Source: Eubacterium ventriosum (lineage in GTDB: Bacteria; Bacillota; Clostridia; Lachnospirales; Lachnospiraceae). From it: DNA of 64,000 bases. Where the stretch lies: positions 1,313,501-1,377,500 of the forward strand of contig NZ_CP102282.1 in the NCBI RefSeq assembly GCF_025150745.1, in the 5' to 3' direction. The position numbers and the translations under genes were made by a program. Below the pieces are notes generated by a model. It did no database searches. It saw nothing but the letters and a program-made list of their open reading frames with translations, and was not told the DNA's origin. Shown piece by piece: positions 8,912 through 18,377 of the stretch. Numbering within the stretch: position 1 is the first letter of the stretch; each line of letters begins with the position of its first letter.

Positions 8912-11900
8912 ATGGCAGATAATAACGTTAGTGAACAGGTATCATTTGACAAAATCAAAATTGGTCTTGCTTCACCTGAAAAAATCAGAGAATGGTCAAG
9001 AGGCGAAGTTACAAAGCCTGAGACAATAAATTACAGAACTTTAAAACCTGAAAAAGATGGTTTATTCTGTGAAAAGATTTTCGGACCAAGCAAAGACTGG
9101 GAATGTCATTGTGGTAAATACAAGAAAATCAGATATAAAGGTGTAGTCTGCGACAGATGTGGCGTTGAAGTAACAAAAGCCAGCGTACGTAGAGAACGTA
9201 TGGGTAGTGTTGAACTTGCTACTCCTGTATCACATATTTGGTACTTTAAAGGAATCCCTTCAAGAATGGGATTAATCCTTGATATTTCACCAAGAGTATT
9301 AGAAAAAGTATTATACTTTGCTTCATATATCGTGCTTGATCCAATGGAAACAACATTGGATTACAAGCAGGTATTGTCAGAAAAAGAATTCAGAGAAGCA
9401 TATGAAGAATTCGGCGGAAAATTCCGTGTAGGAATGGGTGCTGAAGCTATCAAAGAATTGCTTATGGACATCGATGTTGAAAAAGAAGCAGAGCAATTAA
9501 AATCAGAATTATTTGAAGCAACAGGACAGAAAAAAGCAAAAATCGTTAAGAGATTGGAAGTTTTTGAAGCGTTCAGAAATTCAGGTAACAAGCCTGAATG
9601 GATGATTTTAGATGTAATTCCTGTAATTCCACCTGATTTAAGACCTATGGTTCAGTTAGATGGTGGTAGATTTGCTACATCTGATTTAAATGATTTATAT
9701 AGAAGAATTATTAACAGAAACAATCGTCTTAAGAGACTTCTTGAATTAGGCGCTCCAGAAATTATCGTAAGAAATGAAAAGAGAATGCTTCAGGAAGCTG
9801 TAGATGCATTAATTGATAATGGTAGACGTGGTAGACCTGTAACAGGACCTGGTAACAGAGCACTTAAGTCTTTATCAGATATGTTAAAGGGTAAGCAGGG
9901 ACGTTTCCGTCAGAACTTACTTGGTAAGCGTGTTGACTACTCAGGACGTTCAGTTATCGTAGTAGGACCGGAACTTAAGATTTACCAGTGTGGTCTTCCA
10001 AAAGAAATGGCTATTGAATTATTCAAGCCTTTCGTAATGAAAGAATTAGTAGCTAATGGTACAGCTCACAATATTAAGAGTGCGAAGAAGATGGTTGAAA
10101 GACTTCAGACAGAAGTTTGGGATGTACTTGAAGATGTAATCAAAGAACATCCTGTTATGTTAAACCGTGCCCCTACACTTCATAGACTTGGTATTCAGGC
10201 GTTTGAACCAATTCTTGTAGAAGGTAAGGCTATCAAACTTCATCCATTGGTATGTACAGCGTTCAACGCCGATTTCGACGGTGACCAGATGGCTGTTCAT
10301 CTTCCACTTTCAGTAGAAGCACAGGCTGAATGTAGATTCCTTTTACTTTCACCTAATAACTTGTTAAAACCATCAGATGGTGCACCTGTAGCAGTTCCTT
10401 CACAGGATATGGTACTTGGTATTTACTATTTGACAATGGATAGAATGGTTGATCATTCTAAGGAAGAAGAAATTGCTTCTACAGTAGCTGAAGATGCTCC
10501 TATTTATGATACAGATGAAGAAATCAAGGAAGCTTTAGATAAAGGAATTATCGGAGCTCACGATATGATTAAGTATCATGCAGATGATAGAGTTGTAATT
10601 TGTGAACCTGTTGATGCATTAGGACATTCATTTAGTGATATTAATCAGGCTATTTTAGCTTATGAAAATAAAGAAATTTCACTTCACCAGAGAATTAAGG
10701 TTAAGAGAACTGTATTCAACGGAGAAGGAAAAGAAGTAACAGGTATTATTGACACTACACTTGGACGTTGTTTATTTAACGAAATTCTTCCACAGGATTT
10801 AGGATTCGTTAAGAGAGAAACTGATGAAGATTACCTTAAATTGGAAGTTGATTTCCACGTAGGTAAGAAACAGTTAAAGCAGATTCTTGAAAAGGTTATT
10901 AATAACCATGGAGCAACTAAGACTGCAGAAGTTCTTGATAACATTAAGGCTATGGGTTATAAGTTCTCAACAAGGGCAGCTATGACAGTTTCAATTTCAG
11001 ATATGACAGTACCTGAATCAAAGAAACAGATTCTTGCAGATGCAGAACACACAGTTGATGAAATTACAAAGCATTATCGTCGTGGTTTCTTAACTGATGA
11101 AGAAAGATACAAAGAAGTTATCGAAACATGGCAGGCAGCCGATAATGAACTTACAACAGCCCTTCTTAGTGGTCTTGATAAGTACAACAACATCTTTATG
11201 ATGGCCGATTCCGGTGCCCGTGGTTCTGATAAACAGATTAAACAGCTTGCCGGAATGCGTGGTTTGATGGCTGATACAACAGGTAAGACTATCGAACTTC
11301 CTATTAAGTCGAACTTCCGTGAGGGTCTTGACGTATTGGAATACTTCATTTCAGCCCATGGTGCTAGAAAGGGTATGTCAGATACTGCCCTTAGAACAGC
11401 CGATTCAGGTTACCTTACAAGAAGACTTGTAGACGTTTCACAGGATCTTATTATTAGAGATGTAGATTGTTGTGAAGGTAAGGCTATTCCATTTATGGAA
11501 ATCGAAGACTTAGTTGATGGAAACGAAGTAATCGAAAGTCTTGAAGAAAGAATCACAGGTAGAACTGCTGCAGAAACAATGTATGATGCAGAAGGCAATA
11601 TGATTGTTAAAGCTAACCATATGATTACACCAAAGCGTGCAGCAAGAATTGTTGCTACAGGTGTTAAATCAGTTAAGATTAGAACAATTCTTACATGTAA
11701 GTCACACGTAGGTGTATGTGCTAAATGTTATGGTGCAAATATGGCAACAGGACAGAGAGTACAGGTTGGTGAGGCAGTAGGTATCATCGCTGCTCAGTCA
11801 ATCGGTGAACCTGGTACACAGCTTACTATGAGAACATTCCATACTGGTGGTGTAGCCGGTGACGATATTACACAGGGTCTTCCTAGAGTAGAAGAATTAT

Positions 11901-12724
11901 TTGAAGCAAGAAAGCCAAAGGGACTTGCAATTATCGCAGAGTTCGGTGGTGTTGCTGAAATTAAGGAAACAAAGAAGAAACGTGAAATTATCGTAACTAA
12001 CCCTGAAACTGGCGAATCAAAAGCTTATCTTATCCCTTATGGATCAAAGATTAAGATTCTTGATGGTGCTGTTCTTGAAGCCGGTGACGAACTTACAGAA
12101 GGTAGCATTAACCCACATGATTTATTAAAGATTAAGGGACTTCGTGCAGTTCAGGATTATATGATCCGTGAAGTACAGAGAGTTTACCGTCTACAGGGTG
12201 TAGAAATCAATGATAAGCACGTTGAAGTTATTGTTCGTCAGATGCTTAAGAAGATTAAGGTTGACACAGCCGGTGATTCAGAATTCTTACCAGGAACAAC
12301 AGTTGAAGTTCTTGACTTTAACGAAGTTAATGAACAGCTTGAAGCAGAAGGCAAGGAACCTGCAACAGGTACACAGATTATGCTTGGTATCACAAAGGCT
12401 TCACTTGCAACAAGCTCATTTTTATCAGCAGCTTCATTCCAGGAAACAACAAGAGTTCTTACAGAAGCAGCTATCAATGGTAAGGTTGATCCACTTGTAG
12501 GTCTTAAGGAAAACGTAATTATTGGTAAGTTAATTCCTGCAGGTACAGGTATGAAGAGATACGGAGATGTAAAGTTAAGTACAGATGAACGTATCGCAAG
12601 AGAAAAGGAACAGGCAGCATTAGCAGTTTCAGCAGAAGATGTAGAAGATGAAGCAGAAAATGCTAAAGAGAACAGTGATGTAATTGAAGTTTCAGAAGAA
12701 ACAATTGAAATTACTGAAGAATAA
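8912..12724 (+). CDS. rpoC: DNA-directed RNA polymerase beta' subunit
   Basis: 1270 residues. Contains the N-terminal zinc site [20 protein letters not shown] (about residues 64-83), the catalytic Mg2+ loop [12 protein letters not shown] (about 452-463) and the second zinc site ending [13 protein letters not shown] (about 929-941). ATG 8912 after AAGGGAG fits better than the in-frame TTG 8906. The acidic C-terminal tail (about 1235-1270) is poorly conserved in the family. The stop is followed by an AT-rich hairpin (12733-12758) without a good T-run. Confidence 0.98.
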   Translation: MADNNVSEQVSFDKIKIGLASPEKIREWSRGEVTKPETINYRTLKPEKDGLFCEKIFGPSKDWECHCGKYKKIRYKGVVCDRCGVEVTKASVRRERMGSVELATPVSHIWYFKGIPSRMGLILDISPRVLEKVLYFASYIVLDPMETTLDYKQVLSEKEFREAYEEFGGKFRVGMGAEAIKELLMDIDVEKEAEQLKSELFEATGQKKAKIVKRLEVFEAFRNSGNKPEWMILDVIPVIPPDLRPMVQLDGGRFATSDLNDLYRRIINRNNRLKRLLELGAPEIIVRNEKRMLQEAVDALIDNGRRGRPVTGPGNRALKSLSDMLKGKQGRFRQNLLGKRVDYSGRSVIVVGPELKIYQCGLPKEMAIELFKPFVMKELVANGTAHNIKSAKKMVERLQTEVWDVLEDVIKEHPVMLNRAPTLHRLGIQAFEPILVEGKAIKLHPLVCTAFNADFDGDQMAVHLPLSVEAQAECRFLLLSPNNLLKPSDGAPVAVPSQDMVLGIYYLTMDRMVDHSKEEEIASTVAEDAPIYDTDEEIKEALDKGIIGAHDMIKYHADDRVVICEPVDALGHSFSDINQAILAYENKEISLHQRIKVKRTVFNGEGKEVTGIIDTTLGRCLFNEILPQDLGFVKRETDEDYLKLEVDFHVGKKQLKQILEKVINNHGATKTAEVLDNIKAMGYKFSTRAAMTVSISDMTVPESKKQILADAEHTVDEITKHYRRGFLTDEERYKEVIETWQAADNELTTALLSGLDKYNNIFMMADSGARGSDKQIKQLAGMRGLMADTTGKTIELPIKSNFREGLDVLEYFISAHGARKGMSDTALRTADSGYLTRRLVDVSQDLIIRDVDCCEGKAIPFMEIEDLVDGNEVIESLEERITGRTAAETMYDAEGNMIVKANHMITPKRAARIVATGVKSVKIRTILTCKSHVGVCAKCYGANMATGQRVQVGEAVGIIAAQSIGEPGTQLTMRTFHTGGVAGDDITQGLPRVEELFEARKPKGLAIIAEFGGVAEIKETKKKREIIVTNPETGESKAYLIPYGSKIKILDGAVLEAGDELTEGSINPHDLLKIKGLRAVQDYMIREVQRVYRLQGVEINDKHVEVIVRQMLKKIKVDTAGDSEFLPGTTVEVLDFNEVNEQLEAEGKEPATGTQIMLGITKASLATSSFLSAASFQETTRVLTEAAINGKVDPLVGLKENVIIGKLIPAGTGMKRYGDVKLSTDERIAREKEQAALAVSAEDVEDEAENAKENSDVIEVSEETIEITEE

Positions 12725-12769
12725 AACATTTGATGGAAATTTATAATAAAGTTTCCATAAAATAATAAC

Positions 12770-12865
12770 AGACAGTTCGTAACCATCCTGTCTATAAACA
12801 AAACTAAGGAAGAATCTGCTAGATATAGCAGTTTAAAAAGAGTGTCCTTAGTAGGCACTCTTTTT
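12770..12865 (+). promoter_or_regulatory. PreQ1-I riboswitch with transcriptional terminator
   Basis: P1 is AGACAG (12770-12775) with CTGTCT (12788-12793) enclosing TTCGTAACCATC, followed by the A-rich tail and AAACTAAGGA (12801-12810), the classic class I preQ1 aptamer. ACTAAGGA (12803-12810) is perfectly complementary to TCCTTAGT (12845-12852), which forms the antiterminator. The alternative is a terminator AAAAAGAGTGTCC / GGCACTCTTTTT (12835-12865). Ligand binding captures AAGG in the pseudoknot and lets the terminator form, so preQ1 should switch the two downstream genes off. Confidence 0.92.
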
Positions 12866-12884
12866 ATTTTATAGGAGAAAAACA

Positions 12885-13601
12885 ATGGTAGAAGGATTTA
12901 ATCCAATAAGATATTCTGTCATAGAAGACAAGAACCCTAGAGAGATAGTAATGTTAGTTGGAGATGGATGTAAATGGAGAAAATGCAGATTTTGTGATTA
13001 TCATTTAGATTCAAGCAAAGACATAGAAGCCAATTTTCAGTTGAATAAGCAGGTTTTAAGTAATGTAACAGGAAAATTTGGGGAACTTGAAGTTATAAAC
13101 TCAGGAAGTTTTGTTGATTTAGATAAAAAAACTATAGAATTGATTAAGAAAATATGTTTGAAAAAAGGTATAAAAGAAATCCATTTTGAATGTCATTATA
13201 TGCATAAAGATGATGTTCAAAATTTTAAAAATTCTTTTTTGAATATTGGAATTAAACCGATTATAAAGTTAGGTTTAGAAACTTTTGACTATGATTTAAG
13301 AGAGAAAGTTTTAGTTAAGGGAATTGAAGAAAAGAGTCCTGAAGTAATTGCAAATTATTTTGATGAAATTAATTTGTTACAGGGAATTTCAGGACAAACA
13401 AAGGAATCAATGATTAGTGATATTGAGACAGGTTTAAAATATTTTAGCAGAATATGTGTAAATATTATGGTTGAAAATCAGATGCCGATTAAACCGGATA
13501 AAAAGGTTATTGAACAGTTTATGGAATATGTTTATCCTTTGTACAAAGATAATGATAGGGTAGATATATTATTAAATAATACAGATTTTGGTGTAGGATG
13601 A
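12885..13601 (+). CDS. Radical SAM protein, candidate queuine lyase (QueL-like)
   Basis: 238 residues. GDGCKWRKCRFCDYH holds the cluster-binding cysteines C29, C34 and C37, spaced CX4CX2C rather than the usual CX3CX2C. Controlled by a preQ1-I riboswitch and followed 18 nt later by a YhhQ-type queuosine-precursor transporter. A radical SAM subgroup in gut Clostridia (QueL of C. difficile) is known to turn salvaged queuine into preQ1; riboswitch and neighbour make that the best guess here. Function is inferred from context; the radical SAM fold is well supported. ATG 12885 follows TAGGAG. Confidence 0.75.
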   Translation: MVEGFNPIRYSVIEDKNPREIVMLVGDGCKWRKCRFCDYHLDSSKDIEANFQLNKQVLSNVTGKFGELEVINSGSFVDLDKKTIELIKKICLKKGIKEIHFECHYMHKDDVQNFKNSFLNIGIKPIIKLGLETFDYDLREKVLVKGIEEKSPEVIANYFDEINLLQGISGQTKESMISDIETGLKYFSRICVNIMVENQMPIKPDKKVIEQFMEYVYPLYKDNDRVDILLNNTDFGVG

Positions 13602-13619
13602 TTAAAGGAGAAAATAAAA

Positions 13620-14318
13620 ATGTCTAATGAAATATTACTGGTTTTATCAATATTTATAATTTACGGAAGCGTAATAGTAATGTATAAATTATTTGGAAAG
13701 CAGGGATTATTCTGCTTTACAAGTATAGCAACAATTGCAGCTAACATAGAAGTTTTAATAATGGTCAAAGCATTTGGAATGGTTATGACATTGGGAAACG
13801 TTTTATTTGCGTCGACATTCCTTATAACAGACATTGTAAGTGAAGTATATGGAAAGAAAGATGCAAAAAGAGCAGTACATATTGGAATTACAACATCAAT
13901 TGTATTTATAATATTTTCACAGTGGTGGCTTTTATACACACCGGACAGCACAGATTTTGCAATGCCTGCAATGCAGACAATTTTTTCAAATACACCAAGA
14001 CTTATGATTACAAGTATGGTTGTATACGCTATAGTTCAGGAATTTGATGTTTGGGCATACCATAAATGGTGGGATTTTACTAACAAATTAGTAGGAGACA
14101 GGGAAAGATTTCTTTGGCTTAGAAACAATGGTTCAACATTAATTTCACAGTTTTTGAATAATATTTTGTATACATTTGGTGCATTCTGGGGCATTCATGA
14201 TTTTAAGACACTTATAAGTATTGCAATTTCAAGTTATGTAATATTTATAGTAACAAGCCTTGCAGATACACCATTTGTGTACTTGGCAAGAAGAATATCA
14301 AAGAAGATAAAAGAATAA
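13620..14318 (+). CDS. Queuosine precursor transporter, YhhQ/DUF165 family
   Basis: 232 residues with six to seven membrane helices. Family landmarks: LFASTFLITDIVSEVYGKKDAKRAV (about 60-84), the QFLNNILYTFGAFWG block (about 178-192) and SSYVIFIVTSLADTPFVYL near the C-terminus. YhhQ imports preQ0/preQ1, and relatives take queuine. The gene follows the radical SAM gene in what appears to be one preQ1-regulated operon, so substrate is likely preQ1 or queuine. ATG 13620 follows AAAGGAG. Confidence 0.88.
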   Translation: MSNEILLVLSIFIIYGSVIVMYKLFGKQGLFCFTSIATIAANIEVLIMVKAFGMVMTLGNVLFASTFLITDIVSEVYGKKDAKRAVHIGITTSIVFIIFSQWWLLYTPDSTDFAMPAMQTIFSNTPRLMITSMVVYAIVQEFDVWAYHKWWDFTNKLVGDRERFLWLRNNGSTLISQFLNNILYTFGAFWGIHDFKTLISIAISSYVIFIVTSLADTPFVYLARRISKKIKE

Positions 14319-14339
14319 GAAAAAGGGGCACACGATTGA

Positions 14340-14580
14340 TTTGGTGTTGCCCCTTGCTTATTATTCAGAGTTTGTATAGATAGAAACTCCGTTGCAAACA
14401 ATAGGCAACTTTTCGAAATTTTGCGAGTATAATTTAAGGCAAAAATCAACTGTTTGAGCCATAGGCGAGTTTTGATTTTTGTCTTATAATAAATGACGGA
14501 GCAAAACAAGAAAAGTAACGTGTTTGAAGCGGAGTTATCTAGCTATACAACGCATAAAATAAGTAAGGGGCAACACCAAA
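14340..14580. repeat. 241-nt long imperfect palindrome (MITE-like or structured RNA)
   Basis: Terminal arms TTTGGTGTTGCCCCTT (14340-14355) and AAGGGGCAACACCAAA (14565-14580) are perfect inverted repeats. Pairing continues inward with mismatches: left TTTGTATAGATAGAAACTCC against right GGAGTTATCTAGCTATACAA, and at the centre AGGCAAAAATCAA against TTGATTTTTGTCTT, so the whole stretch can fold as one long hairpin. There is no coding region and no obvious target-site duplication. The first 14 nt can alternatively pair with 14325-14333 as a shorter hairpin downstream of the transporter gene. This fills most of the 14319-14681 gap. Confidence 0.7.
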
Positions 14581-14632
14581 CAAAAGTATGTACACAACAT
14601 GTTTTATGTATTAAATAAGTAATTAAAGAAAT

Positions 14633-14672
14633 AAAAAATCACCAGATGCACAAATGTATCGAGTGATTTTTT
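14633..14672. terminator. Bidirectional terminator, mainly for the NSS symporter gene
   Basis: AAAAAATCAC (14633-14642) pairs with GTGATTTTTT (14663-14672). T-runs result on both strands. It lies 10 nt past the stop of the minus-strand symporter gene. Confidence 0.75.
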
Positions 14673-14681
14673 AAAATAATT

Positions 14682-16052
14682 TTATTTATTAAATACAGAT
14701 ATTAAACCGTTTACAATTATGAACAGTGTTACAAGTGGAAGTATCCATTTGCAGTAGAAACGGATTTTTCCAGGAACTTTCAGGCCGTTTCCAGTGTTGA
14801 CTTCTTTTAGGTAGTTGTCCCAGCCCCACCCGTATTTGCTTGTGCAGAAGAGTGTGTAAATTAGGGAACCAATTGGAAGTATTAGGTTACTTACAAGGAA
14901 GTCTTCTAAGTCCATTACATTAGTGCCTTTTCCTAAAGGATGGAAGCCGGATAGGATGTTGAAGCCAAGAACGCAAGGAATTGAGCCTATTATTATTAAA
15001 ATTGTATTAATGAGGGCTGTCTTTTTTCGTTCCCAGCCCCATAAGTCCATACAAGATGACATTATGTTTTCAAAGACGGCTATTACTGTTGAGAAAGCTG
15101 CAAAAGCCATAAAGATGAAGAAGCAGCTTCCAATTATTCTGCCACCGGGCATTTTTATAAATATGTTTGGCAATGTTACAAAAATAAGACTTGGTCCCTG
15201 ATCAGGATTTACTCCGAAAGCAAAACATGATGGGAATATTATAAGTCCTGAAACTATTGCAACAAAAGTGTCTAAGGCTACTATGTTGATTGATTCACCA
15301 AGTAGTGAATGGTCTTTACTTAAGTAGCTTCCGAAAATTGTCATGGAACCCATACCAATACTAAGTGTGAAAAATGCCTGATTCATTGCAGCAACAAGAA
15401 CATTAATAAGTCCAATATTTTTTATTTGCTGAAAATCAGGTACTAAATAGAAATACAAGCCCTTAGAAGCACCTTTTAGGAAAATGCTGTTTATTGCAAG
15501 TACAGCCATAATGACTAAAAGGGCAATCATCATACCTTTTGAAATTTTCTCAACACCATTCTGTAAGCCTAATGAGCAAACAAGAAATCCAATTATAATT
15601 ACAACAACTGTCCAGAAAATCATTTCCGAAGGTACAGAATTCATATCAGTGAAATGATCCTTAACCTGAGAGGTTGTAGCACTAATAAAATCACCTTTGG
15701 CAGTGTCAAAGAAATATTTAAGCATCCATCCTGCAACTGTAGTATAAAACATCATTAATATATAATTGCCGGCCATTCCTATGTAACCATGTAAATGCCA
15801 AAACTGACCTTTCTTTTCTAAAGTTGTAAACGCTCTTGCAATACTTTGCTGACTAGCTCTACCAACAGAAAATTCCATTGTCAAAATAGGAAGACCTAGT
15901 ATAACAAGAAATAAAACATAAAATAATACAAAACATCCGCCACCGTTATTTCCAACTACATAAGGAAAACGCCACACATTACCAATACCAATGGCGCAAC
16001 CGGCAGAAATAAGTATAAATCCTAAACGGGATTTGAATTTTTCTCTTTCCAT
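14682..16052 (-). CDS. Sodium-dependent symporter of the NSS (neurotransmitter:sodium) family
   Basis: 456 residues with about eleven to twelve membrane helices. The N-terminus SRLGFILISAGCAIGIGNVWRFPY is the unwound TM1 sodium/substrate site of the NSS family, followed by NNGGGCFVLFY. Bacterial members with this short length (Tyt1/MhsT/LeuT types) import amino acids such as tyrosine, tryptophan or leucine with Na+. The substrate cannot be read from the sequence. It stands alone on the minus strand with its own promoter and terminator. Confidence 0.9.
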   Translation of the reverse strand: MEREKFKSRLGFILISAGCAIGIGNVWRFPYVVGNNGGGCFVLFYVLFLVILGLPILTMEFSVGRASQQSIARAFTTLEKKGQFWHLHGYIGMAGNYILMMFYTTVAGWMLKYFFDTAKGDFISATTSQVKDHFTDMNSVPSEMIFWTVVVIIIGFLVCSLGLQNGVEKISKGMMIALLVIMAVLAINSIFLKGASKGLYFYLVPDFQQIKNIGLINVLVAAMNQAFFTLSIGMGSMTIFGSYLSKDHSLLGESINIVALDTFVAIVSGLIIFPSCFAFGVNPDQGPSLIFVTLPNIFIKMPGGRIIGSCFFIFMAFAAFSTVIAVFENIMSSCMDLWGWERKKTALINTILIIIGSIPCVLGFNILSGFHPLGKGTNVMDLEDFLVSNLILPIGSLIYTLFCTSKYGWGWDNYLKEVNTGNGLKVPGKIRFYCKWILPLVTLFIIVNGLISVFNK

Positions 16053-16092
16053 ATAAATATAAAAACCTCAATTCTAAAATAGTCACTGAATC

Positions 16093-16121
16093 ATATTAAA
16101 TAATAAAAAACAATTTGTCAA
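16093..16121 (-). promoter_or_regulatory. Sigma-A promoter for the NSS symporter gene
   Basis: On the minus strand: TTGACA (complement of 16116-16121), 17-nt spacer, TAATAT (complement of 16093-16098), about 40 nt before the start codon. Confidence 0.75.
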
Positions 16122-16185
16122 TTTAACGTATTAGAGTGATGAAATAAGCAATAAATCGAATATGCTTGTAAATAATGATTAAATG

Positions 16186-16214
16186 TTGCAATTAATACTA
16201 CATTTTATTATAAT
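16186..16214 (+). promoter_or_regulatory. Sigma-A promoter for porGDAB
   Basis: TTGCAA (16186-16191), 17-nt spacer, perfect TATAAT (16209-16214), about 90 nt ahead of porG. It is divergent from the NSS promoter. Confidence 0.8.
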
Positions 16215-16305
16215 AAAAATATTGCTACTTTAGTACGCTAAAGACTGCATGGCTTATAAATACTCCTTTGGGAGTGAGAAAATATTAACAAAGAAGGATG
16301 GAAAA

Positions 16306-16878
16306 ATGAAAGATACTCTTGAAATCAGATGGCACGGTAGAGGTGGACAGGGCGCTAAAACAGCAGCATTATTGTTAGCTGAAGTAGCGTTTAAGACTGG
16401 CAAGAATGCTCAGGGATTTCCTGAATATGGTCCGGAAAGAATGGGTGCCCCTATTACTGCATATGACAGAATCAGTGATCAGCCTATTAGAGTTCATTCT
16501 AATATTTATGATCCTCAGTATGTTGTGGTTGTTGATGAAACATTGATAGAGATAGTTGATGTAACAAAAGGCTTAAGAGAAGATGGAGCAATCCTTATTA
16601 ATACAGCCAGACCAAAAGAAGAAATTATTCCACATTTAAAGGGATATAAAGGTAAAGTTTATACAGTAGATGCAAGAAAGATTGCAATGGAAACATTAGG
16701 AAAGAATTTCCCTAATACACCAATGCTTGCAGCCATTGTTAAAGTTACCGGAGTTATTGACGATGAAACTTTCCTTAATGAAATGGAAGGTTCTTTTAAG
16801 CACAAGTTTGCTAAGAAACCTGAAGTTATTAAAGGTAATATGGATGCGTTAAGAATAGCGTTAAGGGAGGTTAAGTAA
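16306..16878 (+). CDS. porG: Pyruvate/2-oxoacid:ferredoxin oxidoreductase gamma subunit
   Basis: 190 residues. Signature EIRWHGRGGQGAKTAALLLAE (about 6-26) and FPEYGPERMGAPITAYDRIS are typical of the gamma domain. ATG 16306 follows AAGGATGG and gives the standard family length; an in-frame ATG at 16249 would add a 19-residue unrelated extension. First gene of a gamma-delta-alpha-beta operon of the archaeal/Thermotoga-like heterotetrameric type, which oxidises pyruvate to acetyl-CoA and reduces ferredoxin. Confidence 0.94.
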   Translation: MKDTLEIRWHGRGGQGAKTAALLLAEVAFKTGKNAQGFPEYGPERMGAPITAYDRISDQPIRVHSNIYDPQYVVVVDETLIEIVDVTKGLREDGAILINTARPKEEIIPHLKGYKGKVYTVDARKIAMETLGKNFPNTPMLAAIVKVTGVIDDETFLNEMEGSFKHKFAKKPEVIKGNMDALRIALREVK

Positions 16879-17184
16879 ATGGCAAAGACAGATATATCGA
16901 GATTAGGTCAGGATGTGGCATGGCAGGATGTTACATGCGGTAATACAATTGTAGGTTGTGGTACAACAAAACAGTTTATAACAGGAGACTGGACTAATGT
17001 TGCCCCTGTTATTGACGAAGAAAAGTGTAAACAGTGTCTTTTATGTGTGCCTGTTTGCCCGGACAGTGCAATTCCTGTAAAAGAATATAAAAGACAGACT
17101 ATAGATTACGATCATTGTAAGGGATGTGGTATTTGCGTTAAGGCATGCCCATTTGGAGCAATTAAGATGGAGGTGAAAAAATAA
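16879..17184 (+). CDS. porD: Oxidoreductase delta subunit, 2x[4Fe-4S] ferredoxin
   Basis: 101 residues. Two clusters are visible: CKQCLLCVPVCPDSAIPV and CKGCGICVKACPFGAIKM (about residues 51-95). This subunit carries electrons from the TPP site to external ferredoxin. It starts right after the porG stop and overlaps porA by one base (TAATG), a sign of translational coupling. Confidence 0.95.
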   Translation: MAKTDISRLGQDVAWQDVTCGNTIVGCGTTKQFITGDWTNVAPVIDEEKCKQCLLCVPVCPDSAIPVKEYKRQTIDYDHCKGCGICVKACPFGAIKMEVKK

Positions 17185-18377
17185 TGCCAAAGAGAGTTTT
17201 ATTATCAGGAAATGAAGCTGTAGCTACAGCTTTAAGACAGATTAATCCGGATGTTTTCCCGGCATTTCCAATTACACCTTCAACAGAAATACCTCAGTAT
17301 TTTTCTAATTATGTTTCAAACGGATTAGTAGATACTGAATTTATTACAGTAGAAAGTGAACATAGTTCTATGAGTGCGGCTATAGGAGCTTCAGCAGCAG
17401 GTGCAAGAGCCCTTACAGCAACATCATCTGCAGGTCTTGCATTTATGTGGGAAGTTTTAGGAGTTGCTGCTTCAAGTAGATTGCCTATTGCATTGACGGC
17501 AGTTTGTAGAGCACTTACAGGACCACTTAACATTAACTGTGACCATTCAGACACAATGGGAGCAAAAGACAGTGGTTGGATTCAAATTTATGCTGAAAAT
17601 AATCAGGAAGCTTACGACAATATGGTTATGGCATATAATATTGCTGAAAACAAAGATGTTAGACTTCCTATTATGATTTGTCAGGATGGTTTTATTACAA
17701 GCCATGCTGTAAACGATATGGAAATTTTAGATGATATGACAGTTAAGGATTTTGTAGGCGAATATGAACCTGAAGATTATCTTCTTAATCCAAATGAAAC
17801 ATTTGCTGTTGGCCCTTATGCTGTATCAGATTATTATATGGAATCAAGAAAAGCTCAGGCTCATGCCATGGAAAATGCAAAGCAGGTTATTCTTGATGTG
17901 GCAAAGGATTTTGAAAAAATCTCAGGCCGTAAGTATGGTCTTATTGAAGAATATAAGATGGAAGATGCAGAATATGCAGTAGTTATAATCGGTTCTGCAG
18001 CAGGAACAACTAAGGATGCTATTGATCATATGAGAGAAAATGGTGAAAAAGTAGGTCTTGTAAAGATTAGATCATTTAGACCATTCCCAGGCAAAGAGAT
18101 TGCAAAAGCATTAAAGAATTGTAAGGCAGTTGCAGTAATGGATCGTTCAGAGAGCTTTTCAACTAACGGAGGACCTGTTGGTGCTGAAACAATGCAGGCT
18201 ATGTATATTGAAAAATGTCAGGCACTTGCTATCAACATTATGTATGGTATTGGTGGTAGAGATGTAAGAGTTGAAGATATGATTAATGTATATGAAACAT
18301 TAAAAGAAATCGCAAGAACAGGTGAGACAGGTGATGTTTACCGTTATATGGGATTAAGAGACAAGGAGGCAAAATAA
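17184..18377 (+). CDS. porA: Pyruvate:ferredoxin oxidoreductase alpha subunit
   Basis: 397 residues. N-terminal pyrimidine-binding domain with GNEAVATALRQINPDVFPAFPITPSTEI and EHSSMSAAIGASAAGARALTATSSAGLAFMWE (about residues 9-95), followed by the transketolase-C-like domain (about 250-390). The PITPSTEI motif belongs to pyruvate-type rather than 2-oxoglutarate-type enzymes, although substrate is inferred. Overlaps porB by one base. Confidence 0.95.
   Translation: MPKRVLLSGNEAVATALRQINPDVFPAFPITPSTEIPQYFSNYVSNGLVDTEFITVESEHSSMSAAIGASAAGARALTATSSAGLAFMWEVLGVAASSRLPIALTAVCRALTGPLNINCDHSDTMGAKDSGWIQIYAENNQEAYDNMVMAYNIAENKDVRLPIMICQDGFITSHAVNDMEILDDMTVKDFVGEYEPEDYLLNPNETFAVGPYAVSDYYMESRKAQAHAMENAKQVILDVAKDFEKISGRKYGLIEEYKMEDAEYAVVIIGSAAGTTKDAIDHMRENGEKVGLVKIRSFRPFPGKEIAKALKNCKAVAVMDRSESFSTNGGPVGAETMQAMYIEKCQALAINIMYGIGGRDVRVEDMINVYETLKEIARTGETGDVYRYMGLRDKEAK

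Noticed and set aside
12238-12885. 215-codon open frame on the minus strand over the end of rpoC
   Set aside because: Antisense shadow of rpoC with no similarity, no ribosome-binding site, and it crosses the preQ1 riboswitch.
14923-15201. 92-codon plus-strand frame inside the NSS symporter gene
   Set aside because: Shadow of a conserved membrane protein gene on the other strand.
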